Shown here one piece after another: positions 1 through 10,627 of a stretch of 64,000 nucleotides of DNA. Each line of letters starts with the position of its first letter. The first letter of the stretch is position 1. Position numbers and translations under genes: made by a program. The DNA is taken from the NCBI GenBank assembly GCA_006739055.1, contig AP019702.1, forward strand, positions 1,736,501 through 1,800,500, read 5' to 3'. This stretch comes from Allostella vacuolata. GTDB taxonomy: Bacteria; Pseudomonadota; Alphaproteobacteria; ATCC43930; Allostellaceae. Below the pieces are notes generated by a model. The model was given only the letters and a program-made list of their open reading frames with translations. It searched no databases and was not told the origin of the DNA.

Positions 1-42
1 GCGGCCGCCGATCCCGGCGCGCCCGGCCAGGGAGACCCAGTG

Positions 43-1416
43 ATGAGCGACGCCTACCGTTTCGACCCGACCATCCTGCGCGAGTACGATATCCGGGGGG
101 TGATCGGCAAGACGCTCTCGGCCGACGATGCGCGGGCGATCGGCCGGGCCTTCGGGACCATCGCGGGCGAGGGCGCGATCGCGGTCGGCCGCGACGGCCG
201 TCTGTCCTCGCCGATGCTGGAAGAGGCGCTGATCGAGGGGCTGACCGCCAGCGGCCGCGACGTGATTTCGGTCGGGCTCGGGCCGACGCCGATGCTCTAC
301 TACGCCTGCTATGCGCTGGACGTGGTGGGCGGGATCATGATCACCGGCTCGCACAACCCGCCCGACTACAACGGCTTCAAGATGATGCTGCGGAAGAAGC
401 CGTTCTTCGCCGCCGACATCCAGAAGCTGGGCGAGATCTCGGCCGAGGGCCGGGTGGCGACCGGGCAGGGCAAGGCGACCCGGGTCGACATGCTGGACCG
501 CTATGTCGAGCGGCTGGCCCAGGACTTCACCGGCGGCCGGCCGCTCAAGGTCGCCTGGGATGCCGGCAACGGCGCCGGCGGCGAGGCGATGAAGCGCCTG
601 GTCGCGCGCCTGCCCGGCCGGCACACGACGCTCTTCGATGACATCGACGGCACCTTCCCCAACCACCATCCCGACCCGACGGTCGCCAAGAACCTGGTCG
701 ACCTGCAGAAGGCGGTGGCGGACGGCGGCTGCGACCTGGGCGTGGCCTTCGACGGCGACGGCGACCGCATCGGCGTGGTCGACGGGCAGGGGCGCATCCT
801 GTGGGGCGACCAGCTGATGCAGATCTGGGCCGAGGCGGTGCTGAAGGACCGGCCGGGCCAGGTGGTGATCAGCGACGTCAAGGCGAGCCAGACCCTGTTC
901 GACCGCATCGCCGCACTCGGCGGGAAGCCGCTGATGTGGAAGACCGGCCATTCCCACATCAAGAACAAGATGGCCGAGACCAAGTCGCCGCTGGCCGGCG
1001 AGATGAGCGGCCACATCTTCTTCGCCGACCGCTATTACGGCTATGACGACGCGCTCTACGCCGCCATCCGCCTGCTCAACGTCGTCGCCGGCAGCGACGA
1101 GACGCTGGCCCAGATGCGCGACCGCATGGCCGAGACGATCAACACGCCGGAACTGCGCTTCCCCTGCGCGGAGGAGGACAAGCGGCCGGTCATGGCCGCC
1201 GTGGTCGAGCGGCTGAAGGCGGCGGGCGCCACCTATTCCGACGTCGACGGGGTGCGCGTGAACACCGCCGGCGGCTGGTGGCTCCTGCGCGCCTCCAACA
1301 CCCAGGACGTGCTGGTCGCCCGCGCGGAATCGACCAGCGAGGAAGGGTTGGGCCGTCTCAAGGTCGCCCTCGCCGACGCCCTGCGCGCGGCCGGAATCGA
1401 GCCGCCGGAGCTGTAG
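43..1416 (+). CDS. Phosphomannomutase/phosphoglucomutase
   Basis: Cytosolic alpha-D-phosphohexomutase that interconverts hexose 6- and 1-phosphates and feeds sugar-nucleotide synthesis for surface polysaccharide. The 457-residue product shows the catalytic phosphoserine loop TGSHNPPDYNG (Ser103), the metal loop DGDGDR at 237-242 and the C-terminal phosphate-binding stretch RASNTQ at 416-421. Its length matches the bacterial PMM/PGM class. An in-frame GTG lies at 40, but GGAG at 31-34 sits 8 nt before the ATG at 43, so I start there. Preference for mannose or glucose cannot be read from the sequence. It converges with mmsA. Confidence 0.93.
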   Translation: MSDAYRFDPTILREYDIRGVIGKTLSADDARAIGRAFGTIAGEGAIAVGRDGRLSSPMLEEALIEGLTASGRDVISVGLGPTPMLYYACYALDVVGGIMITGSHNPPDYNGFKMMLRKKPFFAADIQKLGEISAEGRVATGQGKATRVDMLDRYVERLAQDFTGGRPLKVAWDAGNGAGGEAMKRLVARLPGRHTTLFDDIDGTFPNHHPDPTVAKNLVDLQKAVADGGCDLGVAFDGDGDRIGVVDGQGRILWGDQLMQIWAEAVLKDRPGQVVISDVKASQTLFDRIAALGGKPLMWKTGHSHIKNKMAETKSPLAGEMSGHIFFADRYYGYDDALYAAIRLLNVVAGSDETLAQMRDRMAETINTPELRFPCAEEDKRPVMAAVVERLKAAGATYSDVDGVRVNTAGGWWLLRASNTQDVLVARAESTSEEGLGRLKVALADALRAAGIEPPEL

Positions 1417-1428
1417 GATCGGCGGGCC

Positions 1429-1452
1429 CGTGTCGGGCTTGCGCTCGACACG
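1429..1452 (+). terminator. Hairpin after the phosphohexomutase gene
   Basis: CGTGTCG at 1429-1435 pairs perfectly with CGACACG at 1446-1452 across a 10-nt loop, 13 nt after the stop codon. There is no clear T-tract, so intrinsic termination is only probable. Confidence 0.4.
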
Positions 1453-1476
1453 CAGGGCCGTTCGACCGCGACATCG

Positions 1477-1552
1477 GGTATCGCTGCCTGAGGCATCGCT
1501 GGTACCGAGGCCGCTCTCCTTGCGTCCTCGGCACCAGCGATAGCGCCTCGGG

Positions 1553-1557
<5 letters not shown>
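1477..1557. repeat. Long imperfect palindrome between convergent genes
   Basis: ATCGCTGGTACCGAGG at 1495-1510 faces CCTCGGCACCAGCGAT at 1526-1541 (15 of 16 positions pair). The outer parts GCCTGAGGC and GCCTCGGGC, with flanking GGTA and TACC, extend the arms with a bulge. The right end covers the stop codon of mmsA. It could be a bidirectional terminator or a dispersed intergenic palindrome. Confidence 0.6.
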
Positions 1558-3049
<1,492 letters not shown>

Positions 3050-3223
3050 CATGTCCTCGAGAGGTGGGGCCGAATGGTTGGCGAGGAGGGGGCAGGATCG
3101 TGGCGCGAAGCGCCGCCGCTGACAATCATCCTTTCGCGCTGATCGGCCGCTCGGGGTGGTGGACCGATCCTTGCTTTCCTGGCGGATCCGTGTCGCACTT
3201 CCGCGTCCGAGGAGGAGGGACCC

Positions 3224-4072
3224 ATGAAGGTTGCCAGCATCCACCTGCTACGCCTTGCCGCCGCTTCCGTCGCCGCCGCGCTCGCCGTCGGCACGGCCGC
3301 CGCCCAGACCATGCCGCCGCTGCCCGAGGCGATCCAGAAGCAGGGCGTGGTCCGCGTCGGGGTCAAGTGCGACTATCCGCCCGACGGCTTCATCGACCAG
3401 ACCGGCAAGCCGGTCGGCGTCGAGGTCAGCCTGTCGCGCCAGGTTGCTGCCTATGCCTTCGGCAGCCCGGACAAGACCGAGCTGACCTGCGTCACCACCG
3501 CCAACCGCATCCCGACGCTGGTCAGCGGCAAGGTCGACCTCGTCATCGCGACCATCGGCGTCACCCCGGAGCGGGCCCAGGTGGTCGATTTTTCCGACAA
3601 CTACGCCTGGGGCGGCAGCGATGTCCTGGTCCTGAAGGACAGCCCGCTGAAGGGCCTCGACGACCTCAAGGGCAAGACCGTCATCGTCATCAAGGGCGCC
3701 TGGCAGATCGGCTGGTTCGAGAAGAACCTGCCGGAAGTGAACCTGCTCAAGCTCGACACGGTGTCGGACGGGCTGCAGGCCCTGCTTCAGGGCCGCGGCG
3801 TCGGCTACGGCCACGATCTCGCGGTCATCAAGGGGCTGGCGCAGAAGAACCCGCGCGTCCGCCGGCTGGACGAGCTCTATCAGCTGGGCTATCGCGGGGC
3901 GGCCGTGCGCAAGGGCGAGAAGGAGTGGCTCGCCTACGTCAACGCCTCGATCAAGCGGGCCAAGTCCGAGGGCCTGATCGCCCAGTGGGTGAAGCAGTAC
4001 GACCAGCCGGACCTGGTCGAGACCACGCTTGAGTCCTGGGACGTGTCCAAGGTGCCGCCGAAGGCGCGCTGA
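3224..4072 (+). CDS. Amino-acid-type ABC transporter substrate-binding protein
   Basis: Periplasmic family 3 solute-binding protein of 282 residues. A Sec signal peptide ([20 protein letters not shown] start, likely cleaved near Ala27) is followed by the bilobed fold: [12 protein letters not shown] opens lobe 1 and the [23 protein letters not shown] segment is the family signature region, split here as [11 protein letters not shown] and [19 protein letters not shown] lies just before ATG 3224. It is the first gene of a six-gene run with two permeases, a lyase, an ATPase and an FAD oxidase. The ligand is probably a polar amino acid or derivative. Confidence 0.9.
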   Translation: MKVASIHLLRLAAASVAAALAVGTAAAQTMPPLPEAIQKQGVVRVGVKCDYPPDGFIDQTGKPVGVEVSLSRQVAAYAFGSPDKTELTCVTTANRIPTLVSGKVDLVIATIGVTPERAQVVDFSDNYAWGGSDVLVLKDSPLKGLDDLKGKTVIVIKGAWQIGWFEKNLPEVNLLKLDTVSDGLQALLQGRGVGYGHDLAVIKGLAQKNPRVRRLDELYQLGYRGAAVRKGEKEWLAYVNASIKRAKSEGLIAQWVKQYDQPDLVETTLESWDVSKVPPKAR

Positions 4073-4117
4073 TCGGTCCGGACCCGGCCCCGCCCCGCCG
4101 CCGCCCCCACCGCCGCC

Positions 4118-4789
4118 ATGGGATACAGCTTCGACTTCGGCTACATCGTCGCCAACGGCCCGGCCCTGCTGCACGGGCTGTGGATGACGGTGCTGGTCAG
4201 CGTCCTGTCGATCGCACTGGCCGCGGTGGTGGGCGTGGTGGGGGCGGCCGTCCGCGTCTTCCGCGTGCCGGTGCTCTCGCCGCTCTTCGCCTTCTATGTG
4301 GAGTTCATCCGCAACACCCCCCTGCTGGCCCAGCTCTTCTTCATCTTCTACGGGCTGCCGTCGATCGGCATGGGCCTGTCGGTGTTCTGGTCGGGGGTGG
4401 CGGCGCTGACCGTCTGGGGCGGCGCCTACAATGTCGAGAACATGCGGGGCGGCTTCCTCGCCGTCTCCAAGGGGATGCGCGAGGCGGCCTTCTCGCTCGG
4501 CCTGCGCCCGCTCTACTACCTGTGGCTGGTGGCGATCCCGCTCGGCCTCCGGGTCGCCATTCCGGCGATGCTCAACACCTCGGTCTCGGTGCTGAAGAAC
4601 TCGTCCTACCTGCAGGCGATCGGCTTCGCCGAGCTGACCTTCGTCGCCATGGACCGGGTCGCGACCGACTTCCGCACGCTGGAGATGTTCGCGGCGATCG
4701 GCCTGCTCTATCTGGGCCTGGTCCTGCTGCTGTCCTTCGTGGTGCGGCGGCTGGAATTCCGGCTGCAACGACCCTTCCGCACGGCATAG
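4118..4789 (+). CDS. Amino-acid-type ABC transporter permease 1
   Basis: Inner-membrane HisM/GlnP-class permease of 223 residues with about five membrane helices. The N-terminal EFIRNTPLLAQLFFIFYGLP segment is typical of polar amino-acid permeases. The cytoplasmic EAA loop that contacts the ATPase reads REAAFSLGLRPLYYLWLVAI. It starts 45 nt after the binding-protein gene and is followed 10 nt later by the second permease; the two presumably form a heterodimeric channel. Confidence 0.9.
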   Translation: MGYSFDFGYIVANGPALLHGLWMTVLVSVLSIALAAVVGVVGAAVRVFRVPVLSPLFAFYVEFIRNTPLLAQLFFIFYGLPSIGMGLSVFWSGVAALTVWGGAYNVENMRGGFLAVSKGMREAAFSLGLRPLYYLWLVAIPLGLRVAIPAMLNTSVSVLKNSSYLQAIGFAELTFVAMDRVATDFRTLEMFAAIGLLYLGLVLLLSFVVRRLEFRLQRPFRTA

Positions 4790-4799
4790 GCGGGACCCG

Positions 4800-5504
4800 A
4801 TGGACCTCATCCTCGCCAATGGCTGGATTCTGGCCGAAGGGCTGCGCCAGACCTTCCAGCTCGCCGTCGTCACGCTGCTCTGCGCCACCGTCGTGTCGGT
4901 GCTGATCGGCGTCCTGAGCGTCACCCGCTTCGCCTGGGCGCGGCTGGTGGCGCTCTGCTACGTCGAGTTCTTCCGCGACATCCCGCTGCTCGTGAACATG
5001 CTGTTCGTCTATTTCGGCGCGCCGCTGGTCGGGCTGTCCCTGTCGCCGTTCGCGGCCGCCCTGATCAGCCTGACCCTGTGGGGCGGCGCCAACGGGGCGG
5101 AGATCGTGCGCGGCGGCATCAACGCCGTGCCGCGGCACCAGACGGCGAGCGCGGTGGCGCTCGGCCTGAAGCCGTGGGAGATCTTCCGCTTCATCATCCT
5201 GCCGCAGGCCCTGCTGCCGATCCTGCCGCCCTTCACGGGGCTCTTCGCCAACCTGATCCAGGCGACGACCCTGGCCTCGCTGGTGGGGGTGGCGGAGTTC
5301 TTCCGCATCGGCGGCATCATCGTCGAACGCACGACCCTGCAGGAGGGGCACAGCCCGGCCTTCCTGATCTACGGCTTCGTGCTGGTCGTCTATTTCGTCA
5401 TCTGCTCGGGCCTGACCTGGCTGTCCCGCCGGCTGGAGCGCGACCTCCAGCGGCGCAGCGGCCAGCTGGCGCGGGTGACGGTCAAGCCCCAGGAGAGCGT
5501 ATGA
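4800..5504 (+). CDS. Amino-acid-type ABC transporter permease 2
   Basis: Second HisM-class permease, 234 residues. It shows the family segment [20 protein letters not shown], an EAA loop ([20 protein letters not shown]) and a C-terminal helix ending in a basic tail. It presumably pairs with the upstream permease. Its TGA stop overlaps the ATG of the lyase gene (ATGA at 5501-5504), indicating translational coupling. Confidence 0.9.
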   Translation: MDLILANGWILAEGLRQTFQLAVVTLLCATVVSVLIGVLSVTRFAWARLVALCYVEFFRDIPLLVNMLFVYFGAPLVGLSLSPFAAALISLTLWGGANGAEIVRGGINAVPRHQTASAVALGLKPWEIFRFIILPQALLPILPPFTGLFANLIQATTLASLVGVAEFFRIGGIIVERTTLQEGHSPAFLIYGFVLVVYFVICSGLTWLSRRLERDLQRRSGQLARVTVKPQESV

Positions 5505-7012
5505 CATCGGCATCCAAGGTGAGCGGCCTGCTGGCCGAGGCGACCGCGCCCGCATTGCAGGAGCATCTGGTCGGCCCGACCCTGCGGCGGGAATTCCCGG
5601 CCGTGCTGCCGTTCATGACCGCCATCAACCAGGCCCACATCCTGATGCTGGCGGCGCAGGACATCATCGACCGGCCGACCGCGGCGGCACTCGCCCGCGC
5701 CGTCCTCCAGGTCGAGGCCGAGGGCCCGGGCTCGGTCACGCTCGATACCGCGCGCGAGGACCCGTACTTCAACTACGAGGCCCGGATCATCGAGATCGCC
5801 GGCGCCGACATCGGCGGCCGGGCGCACATCGCGCGCAGCCGCAACGACCTGAAGGCGACGCAGGACCGGCTGCGCGCCCGCGGCTTCGCGCTCGCGATCC
5901 TGTCCGGCCTGGCCGGTCTGCGGCAGACCCTGCTCGACCGGGCGGACCGGCATGCGGGCGTGGTCATGCCCGGCTACACCCACCTGCAGCCGGCCCAGCC
6001 CGTCACCTTCGGCTGGTACCTGCTCGGCATAGCGCATGCGATCGAGCGCGACCACCGGCGGCTGGCGGAATGCTTCGCCCGCATCGACGTCAACCCGCTC
6101 GGCACCGGGGCGGTGGCCGGCACCTCGTTCCCGGTCGACCGGGCGATGACGGCGCGCCTGCTGGGCTTCTCCCGCGTCTCCGGCCATGCCCAGGACGCCG
6201 TCGCCTCGCGCGATTTCCTGACCGAGCTGGTCGGCGGCTGCGCGATGCTGGCCAACAGCTGGGGCCGCATGGCGCAGGACTTCTTCGTCATGTCGAGCTA
6301 CGAGTTCGGCACGCTGCGCTTTCCCGACAGCGTCGCCGGCACCTCCAGCATGATGCCGCAGAAGAAGAACCTGGTGGTGCTGGAGACGCTGAAGGCGCGC
6401 GCCGCCACCATCCTGGGAGCGCAGGTGGCGGCCTTCGTCGCGGTCAAGGGCACCAACTTCACCAATGTCGTCGACGGGGTCAGCGCCGGTTTCCGCTGGG
6501 TGTGGGACGCGCTCGACGACACCGTCCACGGGCTGGCGATGGCCGACATCGTGGTCGCCACCGCCGAGCCGGTGCCGGACCGCATGCTGGCGCTGGCCCG
6601 GGCCAATTTCTCCACCGCGACCGACCTGGCCGACGCGCTGGTGCGCGAGGCGGGCCTCTCCTTCCGCGAGGCGCACCATCTGGTCGGCGCCGTCGTCCGC
6701 ACCGCGATGGACCGCGGCCTGACGGCCGACGGCATCGACGCCGGGCTGGTCGCGGACGAGGCGGAGCGCATGCTGGGCCGGCGCATCGAGCTGGCCGCGG
6801 ACCTGGTCGCGCGCATCGTCGATCCGGTCGCCGTCGCCGAGGAGCGCCGCGGCTCGGGCGGCCCGTCGAAGGCCGACATGGCGGAGATGCAGACCGCGCT
6901 CGCCGCGCGCCTGGCCGCCGACCGCGCGGAACTGGCCGGCTGGCAGGCGCAGGTCGACGGCGCCGACCGCGAGCGCCGGCGGCAGTTCCTGGCCCTGGCC
7001 GAGAGCGCATGA
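5501..7012 (+). CDS. Argininosuccinate-lyase-superfamily C-N lyase
   Basis: A 503-residue member of the fumarase/aspartase/argininosuccinate lyase superfamily. Conserved region 3 reads [11 protein letters not shown], the flexible loop carrying the catalytic serine; the [16 protein letters not shown]-like stretch (AHIARSRND) and [10 protein letters not shown] are the other two conserved regions. It is longer than housekeeping ArgH (about 460), and the loop lacks the NPD that usually follows in ArgH. Its position inside an ABC importer operon, beside an FAD amine oxidase, argues for a catabolic beta-elimination of an N-(dicarboxyalkyl) amino acid, similar in principle to EDDS lyase; this is inference. 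ATG 5501 overlaps the preceding stop, and longer in-frame readings run through the permease gene. Confidence 0.82.
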   Translation: MTSASKVSGLLAEATAPALQEHLVGPTLRREFPAVLPFMTAINQAHILMLAAQDIIDRPTAAALARAVLQVEAEGPGSVTLDTAREDPYFNYEARIIEIAGADIGGRAHIARSRNDLKATQDRLRARGFALAILSGLAGLRQTLLDRADRHAGVVMPGYTHLQPAQPVTFGWYLLGIAHAIERDHRRLAECFARIDVNPLGTGAVAGTSFPVDRAMTARLLGFSRVSGHAQDAVASRDFLTELVGGCAMLANSWGRMAQDFFVMSSYEFGTLRFPDSVAGTSSMMPQKKNLVVLETLKARAATILGAQVAAFVAVKGTNFTNVVDGVSAGFRWVWDALDDTVHGLAMADIVVATAEPVPDRMLALARANFSTATDLADALVREAGLSFREAHHLVGAVVRTAMDRGLTADGIDAGLVADEAERMLGRRIELAADLVARIVDPVAVAEERRGSGGPSKADMAEMQTALAARLAADRAELAGWQAQVDGADRERRRQFLALAESA

Positions 7013-7749
7013 CCGCCGCCCCGGTCATCGCCGTGCGGGGCCTGGTCAAGACGTTCCAGGGCGTCCGCGCGCTCGACCATGTCGACTTCGAAGTGGCGCG
7101 CGGCGAGGTGGTGGTGGTGATCGGCCAGTCCGGCTCGGGCAAGAGCACGCTGATCCGCTGCCTGAACGGCCTGGTCGAGCCGGACGCCGGCGAGGTGACG
7201 GTCGGCGGGGAGCCGGTGCACACCCATTCCCAGGCCGACTGGCGCCGCCTGCGCCAGCGCATCGGCATGGTCTTCCAGGACTACGCGCTCTTCCCCCACC
7301 TGACGGTGACCCGCAACATCACCCTGGCGCCGGTGCGGACCGGCCGTGCCACCCCCGCCGAGGCCGAGGTGCTGGCGCGCGACCTGCTGGCCCGCGTCCG
7401 CCTGCCGGAGAAGGCCCATTCCTACCCGTCGGAACTGTCCGGCGGGCAGCAGCAGCGGGTCGCGATCGCCCGGGCGCTGGCCATGCGGCCGGATGCCATG
7501 CTGTTCGACGAGCCGACCTCGGCCCTGGACCCGGAGACGATCCAGGAAGTGCTCGACCTGATGCGCGAGCTGGCCCGCGACGGCATGACCATGGTCATCG
7601 TCAGCCACGAGATGGGCTTCGCCCGCGAGGTCGCCGACCGGGTCGTCTTCATCGACCGCGGCCGGGTGGTGGAGACGGGCACGCCCGAGGCCATCTTCCG
7701 CAACGCGCGGGAGGCGCGCACCCGCGACTTCCTCGCCAAGATTCTGTAG
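7009..7749 (+). CDS. Amino-acid-type ABC transporter ATP-binding protein
   Basis: Cytoplasmic ATPase of the importer, 246 residues, HisP/GlnQ class. Walker [11 protein letters not shown]-loop [14 protein letters not shown], signature [15 protein letters not shown], Walker [15 protein letters not shown] and the switch histidine in VIVSHEMGF are all intact. Its ATG overlaps the stop of the lyase gene by four bases, so the lyase is embedded in the transporter operon and not merely adjacent. Confidence 0.94.
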   Translation: MTAAPVIAVRGLVKTFQGVRALDHVDFEVARGEVVVVIGQSGSGKSTLIRCLNGLVEPDAGEVTVGGEPVHTHSQADWRRLRQRIGMVFQDYALFPHLTVTRNITLAPVRTGRATPAEAEVLARDLLARVRLPEKAHSYPSELSGGQQQRVAIARALAMRPDAMLFDEPTSALDPETIQEVLDLMRELARDGMTMVIVSHEMGFAREVADRVVFIDRGRVVETGTPEAIFRNAREARTRDFLAKIL

Positions 7750-7775
7750 CTCGGACCACCCGCAGGGAGGCCGTC

Positions 7776-9104
7776 ATGGCGGCACTGGATGACATCTTCG
7801 CTCCCGGCTTCGTCGAGCGGCCCTACTGGTGGGATGCCGCCCCGCCGGAGGATGCGCGCGACGAACCGCTGCCCGAGGCGACCGACGTCGCCATCGTCGG
7901 CAGCGGCTATTGCGGCCTGTCGGCGGCGCTCGAACTGGCGCGCAACGGCGTTCGTGCGACGGTGCTGGAGGCCGGGCCGCTCGGCCAGGGGGCCAGCACC
8001 CGGTCGGGCGGCATGGTGTCGAGCGGGCAGAAGCTGGTCATCACCGGTGCGGTCAACGCCTTCCGGCCCGACCAGACCGAGCAGGTGTTCGAGGAATCGA
8101 AGGGCTCCTTCGCCTTCATCCAGGAGCTGATCCGGCGCGAGGGGCTGGATGCCGACTACCAGCCCTGCGGCCGCTTCTTCGGCGCCTGGGCGCCCGCCCA
8201 CTACGCGACCCTCCAGCGCAACGCCGAGCTGCTGCGCCGCAACACCCAGGTCGATGCCTCCGTCCTGCCGCGGGCCGAGCAGCGGCGCGAGATCGGCTCC
8301 GACCTCTACCATGGCGGCATGGTGGTGACCGACTATGGCGCGGTCCACCCGGCCAAGTACAACCGCGCGCTGCGCCAAGCGGCGCGGCGGGAGGGGGCGG
8401 GGCTGCATTCCCACGCCGCGGTCACCGGGATCGTGCGCGACGGCGATGGCTACCTGGTGCGCACCCGGCGCGGCACGGTGCGGGCGGGCGAGGTGCTGGT
8501 CGCGACCAACGGCTACACCGACGAGGCGGTGCCCTACCTGCGCCGGCGCATCATCCCGGTCGCCAGCTATATCGTCGCGACCGAGCCCTTGCCCAAGGCG
8601 CTGATGGACGAGATCCTGCCGCACCGCCGGATGATGTCCGACACCAGGCGCGAGCTCAGCTACTTCCGCCCGTCGCCGGACGGCACCCGCCTCATCTACG
8701 GCGCCCGCACCAGCCCGTTCGACAAGACCCCGCGGGACATGGCGCGCGGCATCCACCGCCGCGTCACCCAGCTCTACCCCCAGCTCCGCCATGTCCGCCT
8801 GTCGCACGCCTGGAATGGCTTCGTCGGCATGACCTTCGACCATGTGCCGCACATGGGCACCCACGAGGGGGTGCACTACGCCATGGGCTGCAACGGCAAC
8901 GGCGTCGCCATGGCCACATACCTCGGCTGGCAGACGGCGCTGAAGATCCTCGGCCGGCAGAACCGGCCGTCGATCTTCGACGGCCGGCCGTTCCCGACCA
9001 AGGCGTACTATTCCGGCTGGCCCTGGATGGTGCCGCTGGTCAGCGGCTGGTACCACCTGACCGACGCCCTGGCGCGCCCGTCCTCGGTGTTCGGGCGGGC
9101 GTAG
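7776..9104 (+). CDS. FAD-dependent amine/amino-acid oxidoreductase (DadA/PuuB type)
   Basis: A 442-residue DAO-fold flavoenzyme that oxidises a C-N bond of an amino acid or amine. The N-terminal ADP-binding motif is VAIVGSGYCGLSAALELARN (about residues 36-55), and a second FAD-contact region near the C-terminus reads MGCNGNGVAMATY. AGGGAGG precedes ATG 7776. It ends the importer operon, 26 nt after the ATPase gene. Together with the lyase it suggests a two-step route: oxidative or eliminative release of an N-substituent, then deamination. The substrate is unknown. Confidence 0.85.
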   Translation: MAALDDIFAPGFVERPYWWDAAPPEDARDEPLPEATDVAIVGSGYCGLSAALELARNGVRATVLEAGPLGQGASTRSGGMVSSGQKLVITGAVNAFRPDQTEQVFEESKGSFAFIQELIRREGLDADYQPCGRFFGAWAPAHYATLQRNAELLRRNTQVDASVLPRAEQRREIGSDLYHGGMVVTDYGAVHPAKYNRALRQAARREGAGLHSHAAVTGIVRDGDGYLVRTRRGTVRAGEVLVATNGYTDEAVPYLRRRIIPVASYIVATEPLPKALMDEILPHRRMMSDTRRELSYFRPSPDGTRLIYGARTSPFDKTPRDMARGIHRRVTQLYPQLRHVRLSHAWNGFVGMTFDHVPHMGTHEGVHYAMGCNGNGVAMATYLGWQTALKILGRQNRPSIFDGRPFPTKAYYSGWPWMVPLVSGWYHLTDALARPSSVFGRA

Positions 9105-9122
9105 GGGACGGCGGAGGGCCGG

Positions 9123-9206
9123 TTACCGGGCGGCCGTCACCGTCAGCCGGACGCCCAGCGCGCGCATGACCTTCAGGACCGTCGCCAACTCCGGCCGTCC
9201 TGGCGT
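9123..9206 (-). pseudogene. Remnant of an XRE/HigA-type antitoxin (C-terminus only)
   Basis: On the minus strand 27 codons end in TAA and read PELATVLKVMRALGVRLTV plus short flanks. This is the typical C-terminal tail of helix-turn-helix addiction-module antidote proteins. An in-frame stop at 9207-9209 directly precedes it, and neither the HTH part nor a toxin gene is present. It is a short stretch, so the family call rests on the tail motif alone. Confidence 0.5.
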
Positions 9207-9253
9207 TTAATGCCAAGAGGTTGGTGAACAGGAGCGTTGGCCATCGGCCGATG

Positions 9254-9350
9254 CGCCCCTCGACGGCGCTCGGGGTGAGGATGTCCTCTCTGCTCCACAA
9301 GCATTTGGGCCAATCGAGGAGCGCCTCATCCCGAGCGCAGTCGAGGGACG
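9254..9350. repeat. 97-bp palindromic intergenic repeat, copy 1
   Basis: The left arm begins CGCCCCTCGACGGCGCTCGG and the right arm ends CCGAGCGCAGTCGAGGGACG, forming a terminal inverted repeat around a central stem. A second copy of exactly the same length lies at 50750-50846 and shares most arm positions. It occupies the 334-nt gap 9105-9438, which also holds the antitoxin remnant and a small hairpin and no intact gene. Confidence 0.8.
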
Positions 9351-9385
9351 CGGTGACCGATGAGCCGCGCCCGGATCAGTCTACA

Positions 9386-9419
9386 AGACGCAACGTTTCC
9401 TGGAGAAGACATTGCGTCT
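9386..9419 (-). terminator. Possible hairpin downstream of ald
   Basis: AGACGCAA at 9386-9393 pairs with TTGCGTCT at 9412-9419 over an 18-nt loop, 20 nt beyond the ald stop codon. The loop is long and no T-run follows, so this is a weak terminator candidate. Confidence 0.3.
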
Positions 9420-9438
9420 GATGCGGCTCGGAAGAATC

Positions 9439-10554
9439 CTACCCGATCGCGCGGTCCGGCGGGACGAAGGCCAGCCCCAGGTCGCGGGCGACGGCCGGGT
9501 GCGTCACGCGACCCTCGCAGACGTTGAGGCCGGCCAGCAGGTGCTTGTCGTCGGCCAGCGCCTGGCGGTAGCCCTTGTTGGCCAGGGCCACGACGAAGGG
9601 CAGGGTGGCGTTGTTGAGGGCGAAGGTCGAGGTGCGGGCGACCGCGCCCGGCATGTTGGTGACGCAGTAGTGCACCACCCCGTCGACGACATAGGTCGGG
9701 TTGGCGTGGGTGGTCGGCCGGCTGGTCTCGAAGCAGCCGCCCTGGTCGATCGAGATGTCGACCATGACCGAGCCCTTCTTCATGCCGGCGACCATCTGGC
9801 GGGTCACCAGCTTGGGCGCGGCGGCGCCGGGCACAAGGACGGCGCCGATCACCAGGTCGGCCTCGCGCACATGCTTCTCGATGTTGTCGACGGTCGAGAA
9901 GATGGTGTTCAGCTTGGCCCCGAACTGCAGGTCGAGCTCGTAGAGGCGGTGGATCGACTTGTCGATGACGACGACCGACGCCTCCAGCCCCATCGCCATG
10001 CGCGCGGCGTTGGTTCCGCTGACGCCGCCGCCCAGGATGACGACCCGGGCCGCCGGCACGCCGGGCACGCCGCCCAGCAGCATGCCGGCGCCGCCCTGTT
10101 CCTTCTCCAGGCAGTGGGCGCCGACCTGCACCGACATGCGGCCGGCGACCTCGCTCATCGGCGCCAGCAAGGGCAGGGCGCCGCGATGGTCGGTCACCGT
10201 CTCGTAGGCGATGCCGACCACGCCCGATGCGGTCAGCCCTTCGGTCAGCTCCTTGTCGGCGGCGAGGTGCAGGTAGGTGAACAGCACCTGGCCGGAGCGC
10301 AGCATGGCGACCTCGCCCTTCTGCGGCTCCTTCACCTTGACGATCATGTCGGCGGCGGCGAACACCTCGGCCGCGGTGCCGACGATCTCGGCCCCGACCG
10401 CGCGGTAGTCGTCGTCGGAGAAGCCGATGCCGCCGCCGGCCGCCGTCTCCACCAGCACCTGGTGGCCGTTATGGACCAGTTCCCGCACGCTGCCGGGGAC
10501 GAGGCCGACCCGGTACTCGTGGGTCTTGATCTCCTTGGGGACGCCGACGCGCAT
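9439..10554 (-). CDS. ald: Alanine dehydrogenase
   Basis: NAD-dependent reversible deamination of L-alanine to pyruvate and ammonia, cytosolic. The 371-residue protein is the usual length. It begins [20 protein letters not shown], the family N-terminal signature, and carries the nucleotide-binding stretch [20 protein letters not shown]. The Lys and His substrate residues lie in KVKEPQ and [16 protein letters not shown] precedes the ATG, directly after the terminator of the upstream aminotransferase gene, so it probably has its own promoter or depends on read-through. Confidence 0.96.
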   Translation of the reverse strand: MRVGVPKEIKTHEYRVGLVPGSVRELVHNGHQVLVETAAGGGIGFSDDDYRAVGAEIVGTAAEVFAAADMIVKVKEPQKGEVAMLRSGQVLFTYLHLAADKELTEGLTASGVVGIAYETVTDHRGALPLLAPMSEVAGRMSVQVGAHCLEKEQGGAGMLLGGVPGVPAARVVILGGGVSGTNAARMAMGLEASVVVIDKSIHRLYELDLQFGAKLNTIFSTVDNIEKHVREADLVIGAVLVPGAAAPKLVTRQMVAGMKKGSVMVDISIDQGGCFETSRPTTHANPTYVVDGVVHYCVTNMPGAVARTSTFALNNATLPFVVALANKGYRQALADDKHLLAGLNVCEGRVTHPAVARDLGLAFVPPDRAIG

Positions 10555-10568
10555 GGTTGCGTGCTCCT

Positions 10569-10610
10569 GAAAAGAAGAGGCCCCGTGCCGGTGGGGCCGG
10601 GCACGGGGCC
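10569..10610 (-). terminator. Intrinsic terminator after the omega-aminotransferase gene
   Basis: GGCCCCGTGCC at 10579-10589 pairs perfectly with GGCACGGGGCC at 10600-10610. Read on the minus strand, the stem is followed by TCTTCTTTTC. This is a clear Rho-independent terminator between the aminotransferase gene and ald. Confidence 0.85.
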
Positions 10611-10627
10611 GATAGAGGCGGGAAGGG

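Noticed and set aside
3248-4924. A 558-codon minus-strand frame opposite the ABC operon
   Set aside because: It runs across two real genes and a gap, has no start signal and no recognisable protein features.
5078-5500. An N-terminal extension of the lyase reading frame
   Set aside because: It lies entirely inside the second permease gene in another frame and encodes low-complexity Arg/Gly/Ala sequence; ATG 5501 overlapping the permease stop is far better.
9254-9350. 97-bp repeats read as coding sequence (RPSTSLG-like and SSRAKSRDA-like peptides)
   Set aside because: The peptides come from reading the palindromic repeat; both copies are intergenic and structured.
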